A DNA stretch of 64,000 nt, from assembly GCF_024586455.1 (NCBI RefSeq), contig NC_065922.1, positions 78,475,106 through 78,539,105 on the forward strand, read 5' to 3'. Positions 37,001 to 46,578 of this stretch are shown one piece after another. The notes under the pieces were generated by a model. The model made no database searches, was not told where the DNA came from, and saw nothing but the letters and a program-made list of their open reading frames with translations. Position 1 is the stretch's first letter. Every line of letters starts with the position of its first letter. Source of the DNA: Bactrocera neohumeralis. Taxonomy: Eukaryota > Arthropoda > Insecta > Diptera > Tephritidae. Made by a program: the position numbers and the translations under genes.

Positions 37001-38770
37001 CAACGATACATGACGAGCAGGCAACTCGAACCAGGCAGCTTTGCTTCAAACGACCCATTGACACATTAACTAACACCAACGTAATTATATACACACATGT
37101 ACATAATTATGTGGTAAAGATAGCAACAAATTTTAGCTGGTGTCACTGACTTGATATATTACGATCAGCCGTAGGAGAACAGCAACAATTGCAATTAGCA
37201 CAGCTGTTGGCAGCGTGTTTCACTTCGAAGCTCGCACTAGGCCGAGGTTAGTAACTCCGCGGCTTTGACTGATCTGCGCTTGTTTGCTGTTGTGGTGCTT
37301 TTGAGTTTTCACTTCATATCGCGCTGGTTGTCATTATCAAGAACATAAAGTTTTGAAAATATTGTTTGGGTTAACGTGACGGCAGCACCAAAGCAGCAGC
37401 TCCACATGGATAACACACGCGCACAGAAGGTGATCGAACGCGCGCTGCCGGTTTGCTGCAAAGCGGTTTTGATACATTGCTATAAAAACATATGTATGTA
37501 TGTATGTAAATACGTGCAAACATATTTATCATTTGACGGGTTTAACGAGTAAATTAGCACAACGCGCATGCTTTACAGCTGATTTCAATGAAATTATAAT
37601 TTTTTCGTGCTAAAAAGCTCCGTATACTTTGTTTCGCACCATTCACATACGCTTAATATTTGTTTCCTCTTTATAAATAAAAATATACAACGACTTTAAT
37701 TTGCTGTAATTTCGTAAATCGCCAAACTTTCAAGGCTCCCTTGAGCGACATTAATGAAAGCAACAATTAAGCACTCCCACGCAATTGTTATGCTAAGCGG
37801 TAGTTGTATCACCGCGTTACGTCAAAAAGCAAAGATTTGTGTGAATAGTCAATGAATTGTGTTTAATTTAATTTTACGACACTTGTTTATATATTATTTT
37901 GTCTGGACCAGAGCTGTGATTCTTCCCCCACTTGTCAAAAAACAAACATAAATGTCAAAATTGCTTTATATGTACATATGTATGTATGTATACAATTTGA
38001 CAATTTGGTGGGTGGCAAAACCGAATTAAACTGATGCATATGCACAATCACAAATTGGTGGCCGTCCAATATGTAATATTTGTTATTATGAACGACACCA
38101 ACAATTACCCAAAACAATGCGTACAACAACTACGACTACAGCAGCAGCTATAACAACACTTAACAATAACGTTTATATAATACATCTCATAAAAGACACA
38201 AGTAACATTTAGCGGCATTTACTTTTGTTTTGATATTCTTATTGGCAAATTACTCCTTTAAGTTTTAATTTCATTGCATTTTACGATCTTTTACAACAAA
38301 CAAATCACTTTCCGTTCAGTTGCACACGCTTTATTCGTAAAATGGAAGCACCCGACAACAACAGCTTTTGACACGACACATTCTATTTCGTTGTTCGCGC
38401 TCAACTGGCCCCAAATGGGCTCCAACCAATGCTGCTGTTGTTGCTTCACACGCATACATACATTTGCATGCGGGCCGCAAGGTTGTTTTACACTGCGAAA
38501 AATCGGGCTAACTTATAATCATTGTTTGCAAACAGAAGTCAATCACATTAACTAGAGTACTAATGTATTGTTCTTAAACTAACACTTATGTAAAAAAATA
38601 TATATGGGAATTTATATACCTAACACATTTAATAGAAATAAGAATTACATACAATAAATCGAACATTTTCTTTTTTACGTTTATGAATGCCAAAATACGT
38701 AGTATACCCGCAAAACAGCATAAATACCTGTGAAAGTGTATTAATGAAACTGAAAATTGTAAAATATACC
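34086..38770. other. AT-rich spacer upstream of the NXF1 gene
   Basis: Many microsatellite stretches of the ATGT/ACAT type (about 34365-34430, 35625-35655, 35870-35900, 36440-36490, 37490-37510, 37970-37992), one 60-base copy of a dispersed retroposon (35336-35395), and a GC-richer patch at 36.0-36.4 kb. Short frames have no motifs. Confidence 0.45.
35336..35395 (-). repeat. Short dispersed retroposon fragment
   Basis: GGTCCGTTCCGGTTACGTAG followed by GACCGAC matches the core of the repeat at 47254-47352 and, in reverse complement, the copy at 50453-50533. Only the middle survives here. Strand is given relative to a copy whose tail is (ACA)n. Confidence 0.6.
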
Positions 38771-38786
38771 AGCAGATGGCGCCACT
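38771..38786 (+). promoter_or_regulatory. CTCF-like site upstream of NXF1
   Basis: AGCAGATGGCGCCACT contains AGATGGCGCCA, which fits the core motif bound by CTCF, an insulator protein conserved from flies to mammals. It lies about 400 bases before the NXF1 start codon, where an insulator or promoter-proximal anchor would be unsurprising. One motif match in AT-rich DNA is suggestive only. Confidence 0.45.
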
Positions 38787-39188
38787 ATTTCCGTGCTGCC
38801 AATTACTTCATGACTGCCAATTATTTTCTCGATTTCATTTACATTTCAACAATTCGTTTAAACTAATTATTATTTTCTTGACACGTTTTATTTGCCTATC
38901 ATTTCCCATTAAAGAAACGAGCAATTGCATGCTAACGAACTGTGTCTTAATAATTCTTATTTGAACGTGCGAATTAGATATGTGGCAATACCCACACTTG
39001 TCAAATAATTTCACAAAACCGAAGGAGTTGGAAACGAACAGAATAAAAATCTTCATTTTGCGATTTGTATAATTGTTTCCGAAAAATTTGTGCATATTTT
39101 TCATAACGAAGTTGATTAAAATTTCGCAATTTATAAGAGTTTAACATTTAATACATTGTTGAGAAATAAGAATTGAAAACAAATCGAA

Positions 39189-39682
39189 ATGCCAAAACGT
39201 GGTGGTCGTGCTAATATGAACGGACCTAGTGGTTCACGTTTCGTAGCATTTAATGATTTGGACGGTAAGTTTGCGAAATAATGTGCTAAACTTTTTATAT
39301 CATCTTTACTCCTTTCTCAAGATCGAGATGATCGCGATCGTGACCGTGACCGTGAACGTGATAATACACGGAAGGATCGCAATACACGTCGGGTTAGCTT
39401 CAAACCATCATTACTGCAATATTCAGGTGGTATTAAAAGGAGAATGGCTGAGATAGCTATACGTTCACACTTAGAAGATGATGAAGATATGGGTGATATG
39501 CCAGGAACTTCCAAGGTACGTAATAATTTGAAAAAAAAAAGAAAAATGGTGTACTCAAATTTTAAATCCTCTTACTTGGACAGCCGGATAATACACGCCG
39601 TAAAGGGTCACCCATACCTAGAAAAAAGTTTGGGAATACAATGCATATATCAAAGTCTCCATTTGGCTGGTATCAAGTTTGG
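39189..39682 (+). CDS. NXF1/small bristles mRNA export receptor, exons 1-3
   Basis: Exons at 39189-39264, 39322-39515 and 39584-39682 join in phase to give residues 1-123. The start is MPKRGGRANM; exon 2 opens with an Arg-Asp repeat (about ten RD pairs) and continues RRVSFKPSLLQY, and exon 3 gives GSPIPRKKFG and PFGWYQVW. This order (basic Gly/Arg-rich N-terminal RNA-binding region, RRVSFKP box, then GWYQV at the start of the RRM fold) is that of NXF1 (TAP; fly small bristles), the main receptor carrying spliced mRNA through nuclear pores. Introns 1 and 2 are 57 and 68 bp. The next exon lies 11.9 kb away. I choose this ATG because it opens the conserved MPKRGG start. Confidence 0.88.
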
Positions 39683-39944
39683 GTAAGTTGAAACAGATTT
39701 TTATACAATTAAGGAAAATAAGTTTAGTATTACTGTAGTATTATGTTAATAATGACTTAGATCCATTTTTCTCCATTTTTCTTGCCTACACTAAAAATAT
39801 AATTAATAAAACATAGGCTGTAAAGTTTGAACTACTTTTATTATTATACTGTTTATTATATACATATATATTACTATATATAAACAAGAACTGAAACAGA
39901 GTTCCTTTCTTTGTTCGAAATAGTTAAAGAGAGAAATTTAAGTT

Positions 39945-41600
39945 TGGCATAAAGCTATTTTTTAGTATTATGGGTGTCGGAGGAAGTAGAGTTGGTCTGA
40001 TAAATAGCATAACCTGGCGACCATTCACATCTCGACTACATCTCAGAACTCCCACAGCCACCAGAGGAAGTTTCCATAACATTGTACGCTGATGATTGGA
40101 CGATATTGACGTCGGGCAATAAAATTGATGGCATGTGTTCAAGGGTAAACGGCTATTTCTCCGACCTTCCTCGCTTCTTCTCTGCACGGAACTTAACACT
40201 CTCCCCCACCAAATCCACAGCGACTATATTTACAAACTGGACGAAAAAGTACAGACTTGACCGTACAATTGGCGTCGACGGCGACAAGATTCCGACTGTC
40301 ACTTCCCTAAGTTTTTGGGTGTAACTTTTGGTAGAGTATGCTCCTTCACTCTTCATACGACCGCGATTATCGCCGAGGTACAGAGCCACAACAGGACATG
40401 GGGAAAGGACAAAGAAACGTTGTTGGCAACTTACAAGGCAATTGGCTGGCCGGTCCTCAACTACGCCGCACTAATATGGTCGCATGGATGCAGTGGAACG
40501 CAGATGAAGCTTCAGACTTGTCAGAACACTGCACTCCGGACTACGACAGGATGCCTCCTGATGTCTCCCATTGAACACCTACATAGTGAGAGGCTTATGC
40601 TCCCAGTTAAGGAGCATAATGAACTCCTTTCCAGACAGTTCCTGCTGGAATGTTTTCGCAGAAATCAACCCTGCAGCCACCTGCTTGGAAAGGAACGGCT
40701 TCCTAGGAACATCAAGAGGTCTTTCCTCAATTACGTCGACTACACCGAACAATACGCCGACCGGACTTCGGACGCAACTTACTTCCGACAAGCACTGACC
40801 GACTCCATTCCTGTGAATGACGTTCTTGGAGCCAAATCACCACCCGTTGCAGACAAAATGCTCGAATTTCCGCAAGAAACAAGAGTGAATCTTGCGCAGC
40901 TTCGTTCTGAATATTATAGAAGGTTAAACTCCTATTTGTCAAGAATAGACCCCGTTATATCCAACATATATCTTGCGTGCAATGAGTCTCCGCATGACAC
41001 TGGCCACCTATTTGCATGCCCCGCCAACCCCACTCATCTGACACCCTTTTACCTTTGGTCCGGTCCCGTCGAAACAGCACGTTTCTTGGGCCTCCCGTTA
41101 GATGACGACGACGACAACTTAGATAATCCTTACCATTCTAACGGGGATTGAATAACCGTTAAAAAACAACAGAATAAGTATGAAACCTGGAAACCCCACT
41201 AACATAACGGATCTTATCGTCCCATAACTCGCCCTTCCCCAGTAGTAGACATTTGAGACTTTATTACTCCCGACCTGCACTCACTATCTGAACCTAGCAG
41301 ACCTTCAACATAGCTTCCGTAATGGGTACAGCACCGCCACAACACTTAACGTCACGTCCAGATAATACGCCCTGTCACTCATCTATCGCCCTACTCTCTA
41401 TGGCTCTAACTATAGTTTGCTACCCTAACAGGGATTACCGCAACAACAGCCAACGCTTCGAAACTCTGTCTCGCAAAGATTCCCTCCCTGAGAAAAAAAG
41501 TACGAAACAAATATAAAGCTGCATGTATAAATAGAAGCAAAAGTTACTATCGGAACAACAAGTAAACAACAGATACACACACCACCGGTTTATAGAACAA
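39945..41600 (+). mobile_element. Jockey-type LINE, 5'-truncated
   Basis: The plus strand reads PQPPEEVSITLYADDWTI (the YADD catalytic box of the reverse transcriptase, 40050-40110), then NLTLSPTKSTATIFTNW, a frameshift at about 40315, and a 278-codon frame (40315-41151) with KETLLATYKAIGWPVLNYAA, NTALRTTTGCLLMSP and a C-terminal HDTGHLFACPANP box. The 3' untranslated tail runs to about 41600. The 5' part of ORF2, the endonuclease and ORF1 are missing. With a single frameshift in about 1 kb it is one of the younger elements of the window, inserted in sense orientation in the NXF1 intron. Confidence 0.85.
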
Positions 41601-42421
41601 TCCAAAAGCAAACACAAATGTATAAATTCAATAAGAACAGCGTACGTGTACCAGACCAATAAGTAAAAAATTTTAATTATATTTATACAAAGGTTAAAAT
41701 AAACACGTATGTAGATGTGCTAGCAAATATCGAACACAGTATTTGCATCTGCTGGATTGCTAATGAACGGCGGTATCATTGGCGCAGCAGCCATTGCATA
41801 TTTCTGTCTGATCTAGCCTCTGCCACCGGCTACAGTGGCCATTAAATCGCCTTGTATTCGCAACAATGTAAATATGAATTTCTTGGCGAGCACAGGTGCT
41901 CGATACTATGAGAGCAAATTCCGTATTCCCACAGTACTTTTGCCAGCAGCCTACACAGCGATAGCGCGGAAGTTTATAAAACTTTTCAACTAAAAATAGT
42001 ACTGAATCAGTTGCGTCCAGAAAATTTAGCCTCATCAAAAATTTTCAAAAAGTTAGTATTCTTAGCGTGGAACTCTATCAGTATCAGTCAAGAACTTTTA
42101 CTAAAATTGTGCAAACATCACTTGAAACAGCACAATTATAGTTATCAAGTGTAGATAAAATATCGACAGTCGGGCAGCTAATAAAGATTATTTTAACGAG
42201 GTGAAAATCTCCGGAAACCGTGATATTAGCTTTTGAAACATTTAAGGTATTAAATCAGTACCTTGTGTGTTGTATATCCGTACTGTAGTGCCGGTGAGAG
42301 ACTCCCGCTTGAAGAACAAGTGTGGTAAGGAGAGCAAACTGCACGTTTTTCCAGTTATAAAAATATAGTTTTTAATGCGAATAGTAGACTTTTCCCGTTG
42401 CACTTAACCACATCTAATAAA

Positions 42422-44350
42422 ATGGCTACTTTCGGTGCCCTCGACTATGGAATTGTTGTACTTGTGCTGATCGTATCAGCCGGTATCGGTGTATATTATC
42501 GTGTGACGGGCGGGAAGCAGAATACTACTAAGGAGTACCTGCTTGCTGGACGCCAGATGTCAATTCTGCCTGTAGCATTTAGCCTTATGACTAGCTTTAT
42601 GTCCGCCGTCACTCTGCTGGGTGTATCGATGGAAAACTATCAGTACGGTACTATGTTTGTGCTCATCAATATCTCGTACGTCTTGTCCACACCGGCAGCT
42701 GCCTACCTCATTCTGCCAGTTTTCTTTCGACTGAAAACTGCATCCGTCTACGAATATTTGGAATTGCGATTTGGCTATGCCACCCGACTGTGCGCCTCTC
42801 TTGCCTATACTGTTCAAATGACACTCTACATGGGCATTGTATTGTATGCACCAGCACTAGCGCTTGAAGCCGTAACAGGTCTGAATCAAAACTTCTCAAT
42901 AATTCTGGTGGGCGTAGTGTGTACCTTTTATGCCACATTGGGTGGAATGAAGGCAGTGCTTATCACAGATATTTTCCAGTCGCTGCTCATGTTTGTATCC
43001 GTGTTTAGTGTGATAATTTTCGCCACCATCAAAGCGGGAAGCTGGGGTGAGATCTGGCGTGTTGCAAATGAAGGTGGTCGCATCAATTTTTCGGATTTCC
43101 GTATTGATCCAACAGTTCGCCATACCTTTTGGACACAAATGATTGGTGGCATAAGCACATACTTATCCGTGTATGGCGTCAATCAGACGCAGGTCCAACG
43201 GTTGCTGTCAGTGCGCAATCTAAAAGCATCGCAAGCTTCTTTATGGTGGAACTTACCAATTTTGATGCTACTGAGTTGTAGTACCTGTTTCTCTGGACTC
43301 TGTATGTACTATTATTATAAAGACTGTGATCCTTTATTGCAAGGTCGTATTTCCTCACGGGATCAACTGATGCCACTTTTCGTCGTGGATACAATGTCAG
43401 ACATACCCGGATTGTCGGGCCTATTTGTTGCGGGTATATTTTGCGCAAGTTTGTCAACAATTTCATCTGCTATCTCATCTTTGGCTGCCGTGACTGTCGA
43501 GGATTACATAAAACCATTGCTACTGTGGAAAACCAAACAAACTCTAAGTGATTCCAGAAGCACATGGTTTTCAAAAATTTTCAATCTGATTTATGGTGCG
43601 GGATGTATCGGTCTGGCATTCCTAGCAGGTTCGCTAACTGGTGTTCTACAGGCTGCACTTTCCATTTTTGGAATTGTCGGCGGTCCATTGTTGGGTCTAT
43701 TCACGCTCGGCATGTACTGCACATCTGTTAATCAAAAGGGGGCAATAACGGCTCTCCTCACCAGCTTGGCATTTTGCTTTTGGATTGGTTTTGGTCAACC
43801 CAGACCTGCGCCGGTAAGCTTGGAATTCTCTACCGAAGGCTGTCCGGCGACGCCACCAACATCGTACGTCAGCGACATCTTCACACAACAACTGTCAACG
43901 GTGGAAGCAGCGGAGCCACATTATTTCTATCTCTATCGAATCTCATATATGTGGTATGCGACAATTGGCTTTCTCGTCACGTTCTTCATGGGCTTGGTAT
44001 GCTCCTGGCTGTACGCCAAGCTGGGCTGGGATTCGAATGCACACATCTACACCGACAGCGCGTGTACGACAATCAAATATGACCTCTTTGTCCCCCCAAT
44101 AGCGAGACGGTTGCGCAATCGACAAGTGCCCGTGGTGGTGGTGACAGGAACGAGCTCTGAAATCGGAGGCGAGTCTTCAACACCCAGCAACTTAGAAGAT
44201 GAGACACCAACACCACAAATTGACACACATGTAACCGATCTTAGCATGCAGAACCTCGAGGAAAGTAAAAACAGTGGGAAAATACCGAACAGCAGTGGAG
44301 ATATAGTTTTGCAAAATGGCAACAAGCAACATGTAGCCGCCATATCTTGA
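42422..44350 (+). CDS. SLC5-family sodium/solute symporter, intronless
   Basis: A single frame of 642 codons encodes a complete sodium-coupled transporter of the SLC5 (SSS) family in the plasma membrane. It starts MATFGALDYGIVVLVLIVSA; the ATG at 42422 has a better context (AAAATGGC) than the upstream TTG-opened frame. Landmarks in order: first span with GIGVYYR, the EYLLAGRQM loop, SFMSAVTLLG, VYEYLELRFG, the signature GGMKAVLITDIFQSLLMF, GVNQTQVQRLLSVRNLK, LFVAGIFCASLSTISSAISS (sodium-site helix) and, near the end, a polar cytoplasmic tail. About 13 spans are visible, and 642 residues fits the family. It most resembles the monocarboxylate/multivitamin-type branch; the substrate cannot be told. 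AATAAA occurs at 44351 and 44436. Lack of any intron in a gene of this family is unusual and hints at a retrocopy or loss of introns. Confidence 0.9.
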   Translation: MATFGALDYGIVVLVLIVSAGIGVYYRVTGGKQNTTKEYLLAGRQMSILPVAFSLMTSFMSAVTLLGVSMENYQYGTMFVLINISYVLSTPAAAYLILPVFFRLKTASVYEYLELRFGYATRLCASLAYTVQMTLYMGIVLYAPALALEAVTGLNQNFSIILVGVVCTFYATLGGMKAVLITDIFQSLLMFVSVFSVIIFATIKAGSWGEIWRVANEGGRINFSDFRIDPTVRHTFWTQMIGGISTYLSVYGVNQTQVQRLLSVRNLKASQASLWWNLPILMLLSCSTCFSGLCMYYYYKDCDPLLQGRISSRDQLMPLFVVDTMSDIPGLSGLFVAGIFCASLSTISSAISSLAAVTVEDYIKPLLLWKTKQTLSDSRSTWFSKIFNLIYGAGCIGLAFLAGSLTGVLQAALSIFGIVGGPLLGLFTLGMYCTSVNQKGAITALLTSLAFCFWIGFGQPRPAPVSLEFSTEGCPATPPTSYVSDIFTQQLSTVEAAEPHYFYLYRISYMWYATIGFLVTFFMGLVCSWLYAKLGWDSNAHIYTDSACTTIKYDLFVPPIARRLRNRQVPVVVVTGTSSEIGGESSTPSNLEDETPTPQIDTHVTDLSMQNLEESKNSGKIPNSSGDIVLQNGNKQHVAAIS

Positions 44351-45185
44351 AATAAACTACTGCAATTTATTTGTTTTCATTAGTATTGAAGATGTGTACG
44401 CAATTTTAAACAAAGTTTTGATTTCAATTTGTTTCAATAAATCAATCCTATTGTTTTAGCCAATTGATTTGTTTACTTATTTATGCCAATAACGTGTCTA
44501 TATGTAAATGCGATTATGTTGATGAGTTAAGGTAATCGTCCGACACATTTGAGCTGTGCTTAGATTGTAGTTTAATAAACAGTGGTACTCATAGAAGATG
44601 GTATAATAAAAAAAAATTAAAAGTATTTGTAAATCTTTAATAGTTTTGTGAAATGAGTTCTGCGTCCCAATGAATTTTTAGATGACAATAACCCTACTTT
44701 CTAGCCATTTTTATCTTATCTATGCGAGCTTTAATTGCTTCCAATTATATTCGAAATAAAATGTACGCAGGAATTTATTTTATTTGTGTACTCGGCCATT
44801 TGATAGCAGCTTTTGTAGAGTACTTTATTCCGATAAAGATTACAAGGCATTTGGAAGAGATAATTCTAACTAAACTAATATTTATAAGCTGACACAGTTA
44901 ATGCGTTTGAACCTTGGCCTTCGCTGTTATGGTACAATCAGCAGATCATTTTTATTATCTATATAAATGGATTAACATAAAACAATTATCAAACGCAAAT
45001 ATTGATTTTAGACAACCCAAACCCATCCCTCTTCGTTTAGTAATGGCAATGCGCATTACATTCCGTTATCAGCAACACACTTCAAGCAGCAGTCGGTTTA
45101 ATACCGTTCGCCAACATGCATACCTAGGCACTAAAAAGACAACATTTTCCCCAAACATAAACAAACAAAAATTTCTTGATCCCCA
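44351..45185. other. 3' flanks of two convergent nested genes
   Basis: 3' untranslated sequence of the transporter from the left and of the minus-strand gene ending at 45186 from the right (TTTATT, i.e. minus-strand AATAAA, at about 44824 and 44950). No further gene seen. Confidence 0.45.
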
Positions 45186-45650
45186 TCAGTAGTGGCGCGC
45201 ATTGAGTCCGTAGTGTTTGTTGGCCTGCATTTCGTAAGCATTGCGCTCCTTATCCATTTGCCAATTGGCTAGCAGTTTGTCGAGTTCTGTATAGGTCAGC
45301 GTCTTGCCTTGCCGCCGCTGCTCTGCGCTTGTCGTATCCGCTGTGCTCTTGTTATTTATCACCTTCGGTCTGTCGTTTGTAGCAAGCTTCGCGCTGTCTG
45401 GTTGATTGGTTGGCACAGCGGTGACGGCGTCGATGAATTTGGTGACCTCGGCCACACCGGGTTCGCCCAATTCATTGGACTGTGCGATGCGCATTATGTA
45501 GCTGGGCGTTGGGGTGGGCGCTGCCGGTGTCTCCTCGGCGTACTCGTAATCGATGCCCATGATCTGTGCGTAGTGTGGCAGCACGAAGCCTTGGGCAAAA
45601 CTGCTAATCGCCACCACGGCAGCCACTATCGAGATCAAGACCTGCGCCAT
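45186..45650 (-). CDS. Small secreted or membrane-anchored protein, 154 residues
   Basis: The frame runs from ATG at 45650 to TGA at 45186. It begins MAQVLISIVAAVVAISSFAQ, a clear signal peptide or N-terminal anchor, followed by GFVLPHYAQI, an acidic/Pro-rich section (EETPAAPTPTP), and a C-terminal half with a possible helix (TYTELDKLLANWQMDKERNA). There are no cysteines in the mature part, so no disulphide fold is expected. I recognise no family. It is a single coding exon in antisense orientation inside NXF1 intron 3, tail-to-tail with the SLC5 gene. It could be a cuticle, accessory-gland or neuropeptide-precursor type protein; no dibasic cleavage pattern was noticed. Confidence 0.75.
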   Translation of the reverse strand: MAQVLISIVAAVVAISSFAQGFVLPHYAQIMGIDYEYAEETPAAPTPTPSYIMRIAQSNELGEPGVAEVTKFIDAVTAVPTNQPDSAKLATNDRPKVINNKSTADTTSAEQRRQGKTLTYTELDKLLANWQMDKERNAYEMQANKHYGLNARHY

Positions 45651-46578
45651 ATGTCACGCGCGCACCAACAACAAAATCAACAACTAATCAATTTCACGAA
45701 TAATTTGTAGCAAAAGCGCGACAAGCGTTGGAAAACAACTCGCTCAATCAATACACGTTGCGGTGCAAATTTGAATTTAAATTTATTTTTTATTGAATTA
45801 AATTAAAAGTTGAATAATATAAGAACTGTTGTGCGCGTTGTATTCTGATTCTGAGAGGGATGTTGTTGTCGCGACGGGTATTTGAACTAAACTGATTGAC
45901 GATTATACGAACGCTTACTAAAGCGGCGCGCATCGGCTGATTAGAACTGGATGGGCAGCTGCGACGCGCGTTTCAAGGGCGGTGCAGGGCAGGCAGCAGG
46001 CTCGCAATGTTGATCTTGACTGCTGAGCCAGCTAATAATAAGAATGAACTGTGTTTTCTTTTTCTCGCTCAACGCTTTTACGCTGCACTTAATAATGCAC
46101 TGTCCGATTAATTATGTAAATGCGTTTCAACTTTCGGCGGCGAAAGCTTACGCTCACTCCACATTCCTCAGTTAATTACTTGCTTTCGGGTGATTACCAA
46201 TAAGTTTGAGATTTAGGGAAATATGACTCGTACTGGAATCTAGAATTATTATCTAGAATTTGTGGTATACAATGTCAAGAATTTTCCAATTTTATCGAAA
46301 ACTACTTTTTATTGCACGCATTAAAAAATCTATTTACAATGAGCTCGTCTTCTACAATATTTTTCATGGTATGGTGGATATTTAATTGTACTGTGTACTT
46401 TCTTCAACTGGGTTCGCTCCAACTCTGCGCTTATATACGTATATGTACATATGTATGTATATATGTCTGTAGGTATACATGTGTTACTTAATTGTGTATA
46501 AATTAATACTAAATGCTTTTATTATTTGGTCGTTATTCACTCGTTTCCTGCAGCCGCTCATAGTAGCGTTATCAGCAT
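45651..46578. other. Spacer within NXF1 intron 3
   Basis: 5' flank of the secreted-protein gene and 3' flank of the next minus-strand gene; minus-strand AATAAA at 46518-46523. ATGT-type microsatellite near 46437-46462. No gene seen. Confidence 0.45.
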
